DNA of 64,000 bases from contig JAKFCU010000044.1 of assembly GCA_036676475.1 (NCBI GenBank), positions 7,721 to 71,720 of the forward strand. The letters run 5' to 3'. Origin of the DNA: LC029 sp036676475 (lineage in GTDB: Bacteria > Bacillota > Bacilli > Aneurinibacillales > RAOX-1). Of this stretch, positions 27,612-35,840 are shown piece after piece. Position 1 is the stretch's first letter. Each line of letters opens with the position of its first letter. Below the pieces are notes generated by a model. The model searched no databases. It was not told where the DNA came from and saw nothing but the letters and a program-made list of their open reading frames with translations. The position numbers and the translations under genes are program-made.

Positions 27612-29639
27612 TCAATAGGGTTCTATTAAAATACCTTGATAATAGTGTGACAAAATTTGGGTATAGTCATACCCTTCAACGGCCATCATCTTTGCGCCAT
27701 ATTGGGAAAGTCCCATACCGTGACCAAATCCTCTGCCCACAAATCGGTATTGGTAATCTTTCGTTAGGACATTGGCTTGATGGTCCTTCCCAATCGCCAA
27801 ATGAGTGGCTCCCTCCATGGCTTCTGGTTGTTTCTGTGCTCCTGTTAGAACCGAAAGGGGTTCTTGGACCTGACGCTTGATCTTAGCCCCATTTGCACCC
27901 AGTATAGTATACCCTCCCGTTTCTACTACATCAAATAGTGTACTCCGTAAAGAGCCAAGCGAAAGATTAAAGAGCGATCGATAGGCATCAGGATTTTTCA
28001 CTGAAATGGTCGTTCCATTGGCCTTCATTTCTACTACTCTACCGGATGGCCCTCTTTGGGAAACCTCTAAAGTCGTAACCGTTGTCCCCAGCTCTAGCAT
28101 CTGCCGGATCTGTTCGGCCGTATACGGTCCTCGCGACCAAGAGTAGGCATTATCCTCTGCCACCTCTGCCAAGATGGCTACTTTTTCCCCTTGGTCTAAA
28201 CGATTTAGAACTGTATGGTAGGCGGTACTGGGACCTGAGCGGAAATTCAACCCTTGTGTATTCACCTTTCCGTAGTCGAATCCTGCCGGATTCTTCTCTT
28301 GCAAGGGGGAAATATAATCAGATCGAACAAAGCCATATTGCCCATCTTCTATTCCAATCCAGTACCACTTTGATGCAGCCTGCTCAGGAAGCTCATCCAT
28401 ACTTTCCACGGTTGCTATATACGGAAGATTATTTCCCCATACTTCTGCTCCTTCCGCGGTTTGCCCCCCTGCATTGGAATAATAGAGGGTTTCGATAGGT
28501 TTTCCATGATACTGAACAATCAAGTTGGCCGTTTCAGAAACGGCCTTCCTCGTATCTGGACTCTCCTTGCTAACTCCATAGTAAGCTTGATCGTAAACAG
28601 TGTCAGACAAATGGGCAATTCCATACTTTTTTCCACCACCAATAACTCTGGTTCTGGCTAGAATAGCTTGGGCCTTTAGTGCTTCCATTGGCCAACCTTG
28701 GTACCCCATCTCTGAACCTACGACAGAATAAAGATAATGCTCCAAGGGTAATTCATTAATTAGCGAAAAGGCCTGGTTGTAAACTGAAAATTCCATGTTT
28801 CCACGGTAAACCCGGCCTTCTCTCTCCATGATTTTCAATGTGCCTTCTGCCTGACTGGGTTGGGCTTGCATGGTAGTATTCGGTGAAAAGTAGAAATGAT
28901 AGATCGTTTCCGGAGAATATGCGCTTTCTCTTACTAACACATAAGGCGATGTTAAGGAAGTTTCTTGGATGGTATCTGCTGCAACAAGCGTTTTAAGCTT
29001 TTCCTTCAACGGAATAAGGCTTTGCTTCGTTTCTTCATTCCCGATCCAAACGCGATAGCCTAAGGATGAGTCCATGGGAATAACAGCTTGGGCTTCAAGC
29101 CCCTTCCCTGCTAATTCCGTCGCTTTAGCCAGAGCTTCCGTTAAATTGGCAAACTTGCCGATATCAAGACGATACGTTCCCTTCACAACAGGAATGAAGG
29201 CTATGCTTTGCTCAATTTGCCGTTTAGCCGTCTCCATGGTCTCTAGATTAAGATAGGGTCCTGAAACAACCTGGAATCGATCTCCTCGTATGATAATTTC
29301 ACAAGTGATCTTGCTCTGACTGAGCTGTTGGGTAATACGCTGGGCATCTATTAACTGTGCCGTCTCCCGAATGAGAAGATAGGCAGCATCCGGACTCACC
29401 CGAAATGACTCTAAAGCCTTGCCTTGATAGATGGGGGTATCCTTGTCTCCCATCAGCTTAAAAGCCTGCTGACTCTCTACTGTTATAACGGGAACCGTCC
29501 CCCTATAGCCCTTACCCGTATCAATAAAAAGAGCCACCCGGACAAGTTCATCTTGATCCCTTGCTTGAACAGGCAAGGAAAATAAATGGATGAACAGGGT
29601 CCAAAGGAGGATCCATGCGACAGCTTTCTTTTGTTTCAT
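27612..29639 (-). CDS. SpoIID/LytB domain protein with SPOR and SH3b-like modules
   Basis: Exported peptidoglycan-processing protein of the SpoIID/LytB class, 675 aa from the ATG preceding KQKKAVAWILLW. The frame extends 18 codons further upstream with weaker context. A signal peptide is followed by a SPOR-like region (about 135-215). Next is the SpoIID domain (PLEHYLYSVVGSEM...WPMEALKAQAILARTR), with an SH3b-like segment (GLNFRSGPSTAYHTV) embedded before the domain's closing GRGFGHGMGLSQYGA. SpoIID in B. subtilis is a lytic transglycosylase of engulfment. This larger protein in the ruv-queA cluster is more probably the LytB/SpoIID paralogue common in Paenibacillaceae-type genomes. Confidence 0.85.
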   Translation of the reverse strand: MKQKKAVAWILLWTLFIHLFSLPVQARDQDELVRVALFIDTGKGYRGTVPVITVESQQAFKLMGDKDTPIYQGKALESFRVSPDAAYLLIRETAQLIDAQRITQQLSQSKITCEIIIRGDRFQVVSGPYLNLETMETAKRQIEQSIAFIPVVKGTYRLDIGKFANLTEALAKATELAGKGLEAQAVIPMDSSLGYRVWIGNEETKQSLIPLKEKLKTLVAADTIQETSLTSPYVLVRESAYSPETIYHFYFSPNTTMQAQPSQAEGTLKIMEREGRVYRGNMEFSVYNQAFSLINELPLEHYLYSVVGSEMGYQGWPMEALKAQAILARTRVIGGGKKYGIAHLSDTVYDQAYYGVSKESPDTRKAVSETANLIVQYHGKPIETLYYSNAGGQTAEGAEVWGNNLPYIATVESMDELPEQAASKWYWIGIEDGQYGFVRSDYISPLQEKNPAGFDYGKVNTQGLNFRSGPSTAYHTVLNRLDQGEKVAILAEVAEDNAYSWSRGPYTAEQIRQMLELGTTVTTLEVSQRGPSGRVVEMKANGTTISVKNPDAYRSLFNLSLGSLRSTLFDVVETGGYTILGANGAKIKRQVQEPLSVLTGAQKQPEAMEGATHLAIGKDHQANVLTKDYQYRFVGRGFGHGMGLSQYGAKMMAVEGYDYTQILSHYYQGILIEPY

Positions 29640-29711
29640 GAAACCTAATTCCATCCCTTCTATCGAATCTACTAAATAAACTTTTTTCGACAAGAAGGGA
29701 AGATATCCTGC

Positions 29712-29930
29712 TTATTTAAACAAACGAATTAAATAAAATAGTAAGGATAAAACCACACTGAACAAAATGCTGGTCATGAGTGGAAAATAAAAGCGGAAGT
29801 TTTCCTTTTCGACGACGATATCCCCTGGCAACCGACCTAGATGAAGAAATCTTCCTCCAAATTGCCAGATTAATCCCATCGCGACTATAATCAAACCGAA
29901 AATCACCAAAAGCTTGGCAATCGGATTCAT
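29712..29930 (-). CDS. DUF2905 family membrane protein
   Basis: Small 72-aa protein with two hydrophobic helices flanking the conserved FLHLGRLPGDIVVEKENFRFYFP segment that defines DUF2905. Function unknown. It overlaps the ruvB stop region by one base and precedes the spoIID-like gene, a frequent arrangement in Firmicutes. Confidence 0.92.
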   Translation of the reverse strand: MNPIAKLLVIFGLIIVAMGLIWQFGGRFLHLGRLPGDIVVEKENFRFYFPLMTSILFSVVLSLLFYLIRLFK

Positions 29931-30928
29931 CAGGTTGGCACCTCCCGGTGAAAATGCTGATAAGCTTGAGGGGTTGCTACTCTGCCTCTCGGTGTACGTT
30001 GCAAAAATCCAATTTGCAAAAGATAGGGTTCATATACATCTTCAATGGTATGCGATTCTTCCCCGATCGTTGCAGCAATCGTGTCCAGACCAACAGGGCC
30101 CCCGCGAAACTTATCAATGATTCCTAGTATAAGCTTAGAATCGATATGATCCAAGCCGAGGCGATCCACCTGAATGCGCTCTAATGCCTCTGCGGCTAAT
30201 TTTTCAGTAATTTTTCCGTCCCCCTTTACCTGAGCAAAATCGCGAACCCGTTTGAGCAAGCGATTAGCTATTCGGGGGGTTCCACGTGAACGCATAGCTA
30301 ATTCTGTAGCCGCATCCGGAGCAATCGCCACCTGAAGAATGTCAGCAGCACGTGTTACAATGTAACTAAGCTCTTCTATCCGATAATACTCAAGACGGCT
30401 CACAACCCCAAATCGGTCCCGTAAAGGGGCCGATAAAAGTCCAGCACGTGTGGTTGCCCCGATTAAAGTAAAAGGAGGCAAATCAAGTCGAACAGATCTG
30501 GCACTTGGACCTTTTCCTATAATAATATCCAGAGCAAAATCCTCCATCGCAGGGTACAGCACTTCTTCCACGCTTCGATGCAATCGATGAATCTCATCGA
30601 TAAACAAAACATCTCCCTGCTGCAGATTTGTTAAAATGGCTGCCAAGTCTCCCGGTCGCTCAATGGCAGGACCGGATGTGGTCCGCAGATTCACTCCTAG
30701 CTCGTTAGCAATAATGGTGGATAACGTAGTTTTACCTAGCCCTGGCGGTCCATAAAGCAATACATGATCCAGGGGCTCTTTACGCATTTTAGCCGCTTCA
30801 ATATAAATTTTCAGGTTTTCTTTTACCTGTTTTTGCCCAATATATTCATTCAGATAACGCGGTCGGAGGCTGAAGTCCGTCCCTAAATCCTCTTCAGACA
30901 TTTGAGCTGAAATAATTCGATCGTCCAT
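29930..30928 (-). CDS. ruvB: Holliday junction branch migration ATPase RuvB
   Basis: Hexameric AAA+ motor that drives branch migration with RuvA, 332 aa. Walker A GPPGLGKTT, Walker B FIDEIHRL, sensor 1 GATTRAG and the C-terminal winged helix (GFLQRTPRGRVAT) are present. Follows ruvA by 17 bases in a ruvC-ruvA-ruvB operon. Confidence 0.98.
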   Translation of the reverse strand: MDDRIISAQMSEEDLGTDFSLRPRYLNEYIGQKQVKENLKIYIEAAKMRKEPLDHVLLYGPPGLGKTTLSTIIANELGVNLRTTSGPAIERPGDLAAILTNLQQGDVLFIDEIHRLHRSVEEVLYPAMEDFALDIIIGKGPSARSVRLDLPPFTLIGATTRAGLLSAPLRDRFGVVSRLEYYRIEELSYIVTRAADILQVAIAPDAATELAMRSRGTPRIANRLLKRVRDFAQVKGDGKITEKLAAEALERIQVDRLGLDHIDSKLILGIIDKFRGGPVGLDTIAATIGEESHTIEDVYEPYLLQIGFLQRTPRGRVATPQAYQHFHREVPT

Positions 30929-30945
30929 TTCTTCCCCCTTCCCTT

Positions 30946-31581
30946 CTATTTAGAACTAATAAATAGCTGTAGTGCCTTCTTAATCAGCTCTTCCGTGGAA
31001 ACTTTTTCCCCTTTTAGTTTGGCCATTACCTTTTGGACTTCTGCATCACTGTATCCAAGGGATTTTAAGGCTTCGCCTGCTTCTGTATGAGGAGATAGGG
31101 CAGCCTCATCCTGATCACCTGCAAACAATCCCTCTTCCCCCCAATCGACCGCCATTTCTTCCATACTGACCACTTTGGCAAACTCTTTAAGCTTATCCTT
31201 TAAATCTAACACGATGCGGCCAGCCGTTTTCTTTCCGATTCCGGGAAACTTGGTCAGGAAGCCCACATCTTCCCTTTGCACAGCAGCTACAATTTGGGCA
31301 GGTACCGCAGCCGCTAGGATAGCAAGAGCCCCTTTGGGCCCGATACCTGAAACATCTATTAATTTACGAAACAGATTTCGTTCTTCGCGAGTGGCAAATC
31401 CGAATAAATGAGTCGCATCCTCCCTCACATAGTAATGAGTAAAGATCTTCTTGGTCTCTGTTACCTTGTAAATATAGGGGTTTGGACAGAAAATGCGATA
31501 GCCAATCCCTTGGCTAGTTCCCAGAATGACTGAATCTGATTCTGTATATTCTACTCGTCCTTCGATAAAATCAATCATCAT
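30946..31581 (-). CDS. ruvA: Holliday junction DNA-binding subunit RuvA
   Basis: Tetrameric junction-binding protein, 211 aa. The N-terminal OB fold starts MIDFIEGRVEY and two helix-hairpin-helix motifs follow (VSGIGPKGALAIL and FPGIGKKTAGRIVLDLKDK). The C-terminal RuvB-binding helix bundle contains ALKSLGYSDAEV. A second ATG immediately precedes the usual start. ruvC lies 3 bases upstream. Confidence 0.98.
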   Translation of the reverse strand: MMIDFIEGRVEYTESDSVILGTSQGIGYRIFCPNPYIYKVTETKKIFTHYYVREDATHLFGFATREERNLFRKLIDVSGIGPKGALAILAAAVPAQIVAAVQREDVGFLTKFPGIGKKTAGRIVLDLKDKLKEFAKVVSMEEMAVDWGEEGLFAGDQDEAALSPHTEAGEALKSLGYSDAEVQKVMAKLKGEKVSTEELIKKALQLFISSK

Positions 31582-31584
31582 TTC

Positions 31585-32076
31585 TTACCCCTTTATCAAA
31601 TTTTGAAGTTGCGAAGAATGGGCATGGGTGATAGCTATTCCCAATGCATCGGCTACATCATCCGGTTTGGGAGCCTTGGCCAATCCGAGCAAGAGCTTCA
31701 CCATTTCTTGAATCTGCCGTTTTTCTGCTTGTCCATATCCCACTACCGCTTGCTTGACCTGTAGGGGTGTATATTCAAATACTGGAATGGCTGCTTCCTC
31801 TGCCGTCAATACGATGACTCCTCTTGCCTGCCCTACTGAAAAGGCAGTGGTTACATTCCGGTTGAAAAATAGCTTTTCTACTGCCATGACTTGAGGCTGA
31901 TACTGTGTCAGCAAACTAGTCATCGCATCATAAATTTGCTTTAATCGCAGAGGCTCAGGTGTATGAGCTTCTGTTTTTATGCAACCATACTGGATGGGAA
32001 CTAGCCTGCTTCCCTGCTTTTCAACAATTCCAAAGCCTACAATGGCTATTCCGGGATCTATGCCGATAACTCTCAC
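31585..32076 (-). CDS. ruvC: Holliday junction endonuclease RuvC
   Basis: Dimeric resolvase that nicks Holliday junctions symmetrically, 163 aa. The catalytic acidic residues are seen in IGIDPGIAIVGFG (Asp7), AVEKLFFNRN (Glu) and DDVADALGIAITHAH (Asp and the paired histidine region). First gene of the ruvC-ruvA-ruvB-DUF2905-spoIID-queA-tgt-yajC run; bofC lies upstream behind a terminator. Confidence 0.97.
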   Translation of the reverse strand: MRVIGIDPGIAIVGFGIVEKQGSRLVPIQYGCIKTEAHTPEPLRLKQIYDAMTSLLTQYQPQVMAVEKLFFNRNVTTAFSVGQARGVIVLTAEEAAIPVFEYTPLQVKQAVVGYGQAEKRQIQEMVKLLLGLAKAPKPDDVADALGIAITHAHSSQLQNLIKG

Positions 32077-32171
32077 GTAATACCTCCGTACTTTTATTGT
32101 TCATCCTATTCTACTACAATCCCGGAAATACGAACATACGCTTTTTGTTTTTAGGTCAAGAGAAATAGAAA

Positions 32172-32200
32172 AACAGCTTGCTACTCGACAAGCTGTTCAT
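32172..32200 (-). terminator. Terminator after bofC
   Basis: AACAGCTTG and CAAGCTGTT with an 8-base loop, followed on the minus strand by TTTTCTATTT. It separates bofC from ruvC. Confidence 0.85.
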
Positions 32201-32207
32201 CCCTTTA

Positions 32208-32822
32208 TTATTCAGTTTCTTGTGTATGGATGATTCCGTCCACATATTCTCCGTATGTAGATAATATACTGTTGTATTCTGCAAGATCATGAATGCGAAT
32301 TCCTTGTTTCAATAAAGTCAAATCATTTTGCGGAAGGGCGGATTCCAATTTATGCGTGTCAATCTGGAAAAAGGTTTGAATCACCTTTTCTTCCTTTGGA
32401 GGGCCTTCAAACAAAGTTAATATTCCATTTTCAGTGAGGCCAAAATATCCATTTTCCCGGCAGACCGGTGCTAAATCATGAACCCATTTTTTGAATACAA
32501 AACGATTCTCTTGTTGTGAAACCAATTCCCAGTCCTGATAATCCAGATAGATTTGATCTAAGGAAGGCACCATTTTCGTCACCTTTTCTTCCACTTCAGT
32601 GCCGCAAACAAATGTTTTTTGCAGGGTCAAACTAACTTCTTGCTGAGCGAAAACCGCCTGAAGCATGTCCGCCTTGTTGGAAAGTGAAGCTTCCATTTCA
32701 GACTGCTGATTGTTCGATCTATTCATCATCAACCAGGTTAAACCGAGGATCAGCGCAATGGCAAGGGCACTAACAAATCCAAGAAATAAACCAGGGGACT
32801 TGTTTGTTGTTTTTTTCCACAT
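32208..32822 (-). CDS. bofC: BofC-like intercompartmental signalling factor
   Basis: Forespore-secreted inhibitor of SpoIVB signalling that checkpoints pro-sigma-K processing in B. subtilis. The 204-aa protein has an N-terminal membrane segment (FLGFVSALAIALILGLTWLM) and the BofC N-terminal domain around SLTLQKTFVCGTEVEEKV. The BofC C-terminal domain follows with YFGLTENGILTLFEGPP...VIQTFFQID...LESALP. It agrees with the position upstream of ruvC known from Bacillus. The presence of spoIVFA/B in the same window supports a working sigma-K checkpoint. Confidence 0.88.
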   Translation of the reverse strand: MWKKTTNKSPGLFLGFVSALAIALILGLTWLMMNRSNNQQSEMEASLSNKADMLQAVFAQQEVSLTLQKTFVCGTEVEEKVTKMVPSLDQIYLDYQDWELVSQQENRFVFKKWVHDLAPVCRENGYFGLTENGILTLFEGPPKEEKVIQTFFQIDTHKLESALPQNDLTLLKQGIRIHDLAEYNSILSTYGEYVDGIIHTQETE

Positions 32823-32893
32823 AAATACCCCTTCTTTGTTTTTATTAACATTTATTCACAATTTATAGGAATGGTATACCTATTAAATGCCTA

Positions 32894-32916
32894 CAAAAAA
32901 AGAGGCAAGCCCTCTA
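32894..32916 (-). terminator. Terminator after CotS-family gene
   Basis: Short stem AGAGG/CCTCT followed by seven Ts on the minus strand, between the coat kinase-like gene and bofC. Confidence 0.75.
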
Positions 32917-32960
32917 GCCTATGCAAACTTTTCGGGCAGCCTCATACTTCCTCCTTCACA

Positions 32961-33983
32961 TCATACTACGATAGATGAGTCACTATGATTTTCAAAGTAA
33001 TAAAAGTGCTCGCATCCTTGAAAAAATCTTGTTCTTTCCGGCCAATTTTTCATAATCATGGTCAAATAGGCATCGATCTTTTTGGAGACCAATCCCGATC
33101 TCCCTTCGTACAGTCCAATCACTTCCCGCATAAAGTTATCCGGATAACGCAGAAGTAAATAAGTTAAAGCAGATTGCGCTTCTGTAAGAGAGGAACTTAA
33201 TTGGTATTGCTCTAAGATTTTAGCAAATATATCAAATCTCCATTCCTGCTCATCTAAGGCGCGATTAACCATTTGGATCAAGTCCACTAACGGAGTATCA
33301 TACGTGGCCGTATCATAGTCGATCAAATACGTTTTGCTTCCGATCAGAAAATTGTGACTGGCCAAATCGCGGTGAGCCACACATTGATTCTGTAACGCCA
33401 GATTATATTCTTCAGCCAACGGAGACCGCCTGGCTATATCAAGGGATTTATGAGCCTCTTGCAGGATGAACGGTGAAAAGCGAACGATTTTTTTCTCCAA
33501 GGTACCTAGAGAATGGCTTCTTTTCATTCTTTCGATGATTTTCGAATACCGCTGAAGTCGATCCTCCCATTTATCTATAACAGGTGCTGATTCGGTTTCG
33601 AATACTGGACCGCCCTTAATCCCCTTGGCATGCCGGTGAAACTCTCCCAAACAGTACACCGTCTGCAGAATGTCATACATACTCTCATATTGGGCATCGC
33701 GCCCTTTAATCGGCTTAATGGCTACATAATATTTCCCATTTAGAAAAAAAAACGGCCGATTCTCTCTTGTATAAATGTATTCTAAAGTCTGGTCAAACCC
33801 CTTGCTTATCAATTGCTCAGAAAGAGAAACTACCCATTCTGCTCTGGCCTGCGAAGTGTACCCTTTGATGAATAGTGGACCTTTGTTCGTTTCTAGCAGA
33901 AGTGCCTTCCTCCTGCTTCTTGCTGACTTCACTTGACATCTCCACTGCTGCTGAATCATTTGAGCCAGTTGAACCTCCATCAT
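32961..33983 (-). CDS. CotS/YsxE-family spore coat protein, kinase-like fold
   Basis: A 340-aa protein with the aminoglycoside-phosphotransferase-like fold of CotS, YsxE and YutH. The catalytic-loop-like segment VAHRDLASHNFLIG and the metal-site-like YLIDYDTATYDTPLVDL are intact, so ATP use is possible. The N-terminal lobe has KGPLFIKGYTS. In Bacillus such proteins associate with the spore coat, and ysxE lies next to the LysM coat gene spoVID. Here the upstream neighbour is a LysM coat-like gene. Repeat copy D lies directly upstream of the start. Confidence 0.85.
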   Translation of the reverse strand: MMEVQLAQMIQQQWRCQVKSARSRRKALLLETNKGPLFIKGYTSQARAEWVVSLSEQLISKGFDQTLEYIYTRENRPFFFLNGKYYVAIKPIKGRDAQYESMYDILQTVYCLGEFHRHAKGIKGGPVFETESAPVIDKWEDRLQRYSKIIERMKRSHSLGTLEKKIVRFSPFILQEAHKSLDIARRSPLAEEYNLALQNQCVAHRDLASHNFLIGSKTYLIDYDTATYDTPLVDLIQMVNRALDEQEWRFDIFAKILEQYQLSSSLTEAQSALTYLLLRYPDNFMREVIGLYEGRSGLVSKKIDAYLTMIMKNWPERTRFFQGCEHFYYFENHSDSSIVV

Positions 33984-34004
33984 AGACAGCTCCTTTAGGT
34001 TTGT

Positions 34005-34056
34005 AAGAAAGCTACTAGCGTAGCCTTATGCGTATAATACTTTCCGATAAGTATAA
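34005..34056 (+). repeat. Two-hairpin repeat, copy D
   Basis: Full copy: GCTAC-TAGC-GTAGC then ATACTT-TCCGAT-AAGTAT, separated by CTTATGCGTATA. Lies between the SafA-like gene and the start of the CotS-family gene. Confidence 0.9.
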
Positions 34057-34156
34057 GAAATACTTGTATTGTAGTCCATTCGAAGAAGTAGTCGAGCTCA
34101 TCATTGAGCGGAAAGCAGGAAGGGCCACCTTTGTCAGGTAGCCCATTGATCCATTC

Positions 34157-35353
34157 TTAGCATGAAGAGGATTCATCGCTCTCTTTGCATTCCCACATTT
34201 CCGGTCCATGACCGCCCACGGGTGGGTACACATACATTTGATGCATGTGGTGATGAGGATGCATCATTTGCGGCATGGAAGGCATCATGTAGGGGCTGAC
34301 GGCTCCCGGATAACTTGGCGGCATGTATTCTTGTTCGCAATCATGATCTTCTGTCGCCTGTGTCATATAAAGCTGCTCGTGATACTGGTTTGGGTAATGG
34401 GTTTGGGTAAAGAAATTTTTGTTATAGGGTGCTTCCACCTCTGGTCCAGGGAATGGGCCCATTTGCATCGGGCTTAACATGGTTGGATTCATCCCATAGG
34501 GAGAAATTCCTGGAAACGGATAGGGAGTTGGTGGATATTGTGGAGTTTCCTGACATGGCTTGCAAGAATGTGCTTGGGGATAGGGTGGATACATTTCCGG
34601 AAAAGGCATTCCCATCATACCAGGTGAGACCATATTGGGCGGCATCATATTTGGCCCTGCCATTTCAGGCGTGAACTCTGGCGGTTGTATCATTGATGGC
34701 TGACCCATGGATGGCATCATTTGGGGCTGCATCATCGGCGGCTGACCCATGGGTGGCATTATTTGGGGCTGCATCATCGGCGGCTGACCCATGGGTGGCA
34801 TCATTTGGGCCTGCATCATCGGCGGTTGACCCACGGGTGGCATCATTTGGGGCTGCATCATCGGCGGTTGACCCATGGGTGGCATCATTTGGGCCTGCAT
34901 CATCGGCGGCTGACCCATGGGTGGCATCATTTGGGGCTGCATCATCGGCGGCTGACCCATGGGTGGCATCATTTGGGGCTGTGGCATTCCCATCATTTCA
35001 GGTAAAGTCATTTTCGGAGGATACTCATAGCTGGGCATTTCTGGGATTTCTGGAGCAGCTTGTGTTAATGGCGGAGTTGGTGTTGGGATCATTTGAGGCT
35101 GAGTGGATTGGCCAAAGATTTGTGGAATCGTTGGCTGTACTTCCACACGGTCAGAAACAGGAATTGCTTCTTTGGTAGACTCTTTTGCTTTTAGCGGTAC
35201 TCCTGCAGTTGGAACCTTCACTTTTGTTCCAGCCGTTATTTTATCACCATCCTTAATATGACTATTGATCTCTTCTAGTTTTTCTAAGCCAATGTTGTAC
35301 TTTTTCGCAATTTTCGTTAATGTTTCTCCTCTTTTTACAATATGAATTTTCAA
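34157..35353 (-). CDS. SafA-like LysM spore morphogenetic protein with Met/Pro/Gln repeats
   Basis: Starts with a LysM domain (residues 1-48, KIHIVKRGETLTKIAKKYNIG), which in SafA and SpoVID anchors coat to cortex peptidoglycan. There is no signal peptide, consistent with mother-cell deposition on the spore. A linker leads to about six tandem 14-residue repeats of type MGQPPMMQPQMMPP (residues about 120-215), then a Met/Pro/Tyr/His-rich tail with HPHHHMH and several Cys. Downstream is the CotS-family gene. The name SafA is by domain and composition; true orthology is uncertain because the tail is low-complexity. Confidence 0.8.
   Translation of the reverse strand: MKIHIVKRGETLTKIAKKYNIGLEKLEEINSHIKDGDKITAGTKVKVPTAGVPLKAKESTKEAIPVSDRVEVQPTIPQIFGQSTQPQMIPTPTPPLTQAAPEIPEMPSYEYPPKMTLPEMMGMPQPQMMPPMGQPPMMQPQMMPPMGQPPMMQAQMMPPMGQPPMMQPQMMPPVGQPPMMQAQMMPPMGQPPMMQPQIMPPMGQPPMMQPQMMPSMGQPSMIQPPEFTPEMAGPNMMPPNMVSPGMMGMPFPEMYPPYPQAHSCKPCQETPQYPPTPYPFPGISPYGMNPTMLSPMQMGPFPGPEVEAPYNKNFFTQTHYPNQYHEQLYMTQATEDHDCEQEYMPPSYPGAVSPYMMPSMPQMMHPHHHMHQMYVYPPVGGHGPEMWECKESDESSSC
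34695..34990 (-). repeat. 42-bp in-frame tandem repeats in SafA-like gene
   Basis: Six complete and one degenerate direct repeats of 42 bases encode the 14-residue unit. Units differ at few positions. Residue 9 reads P, A, P, A, P, P across successive units, suggesting duplication of an 84-base pair of units. Confidence 0.9.
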
Positions 35354-35469
35354 TGAAAAATCCTCCTCTAACCAAAAGTCTATACAGCATATGCAGATCT
35401 AGGCATTTTGCTCATAGAGAAGGAAAATCACATAGGCGAGTTTTATTTTGACCTGGATAACCGGAGAAT

Positions 35470-35758
35470 TGAGACTGTTGATTAACTGTTATTTAGAATT
35501 CTCGAGTTGAGCGTAGTAAGGGGAAAAATTCCCACTCACAAAGGTTTTTGAGTGATATGAGCCTCAATAAGTGGAAAAATTCCCATTGCACTAGATTGTA
35601 AGCGCTTTTAATTGCTCGTAGGAGGCCATAGCGGGAGTTTTTCCCTCTAATTTACCTCTTTTTCTAAAATTTCTAGTCGTAACGGGAACTATTCCCTTTA
35701 AACAAGAAAGTCTGGATTGGCCTCATGGTTTACGTTTATTAATTAATCAACAGTCTCA
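35470..35758. mobile_element. MITE-like element with 16-bp terminal inverted repeats
   Basis: Perfect 16-bp inverted ends TGAGACTGTTGATTAA (35470-35485) and its complement (35743-35758) enclose 257 bases without a reading frame. Inside are four palindromic units of type GGGAA-n-TTCCC at 35520-35533, 35572-35584, 35633-35645 and 35684-35696, spaced 50-60 bases. The ends vaguely resemble those of IS1182-type transposons, from memory only. No clear target duplication was found. With its flanks it fills the gap between safA-like and ilvE. Confidence 0.65.
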
Positions 35759-35791
35759 CATTTCCTGTTATCCCGAGAGATTGCAAAAATA

Positions 35792-35828
35792 TAGGCCATG
35801 GTTTGGATAGCATCCATCCCATGGCCTA
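35792..35828 (-). terminator. Terminator after ilvE
   Basis: Stem TAGGCCATGG / CCATGGCCTA with an inner GGAT-AGC-ATCC hairpin, followed by TATTTTT on the minus strand. Confidence 0.75.
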
Positions 35829-35840
35829 CTTACTTCGTTT

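Noticed and set aside
32823..32893. Sigma-G promoter for bofC (GGTATA followed by AATAAATG)
   Set aside because: The -10 match is too weak to call without expression data.
34695..34990. Tandem direct repeats considered as a CRISPR array
   Set aside because: Units are contiguous, 42 bases, in frame, with no spacers; they are coding repeats.
34693..35178. 161-codon plus-strand frame of repeated AASSAADPWVASFG units
   Set aside because: It is the antisense shadow of the tandem repeats in the SafA-like gene; long repeat-derived frames arise automatically.
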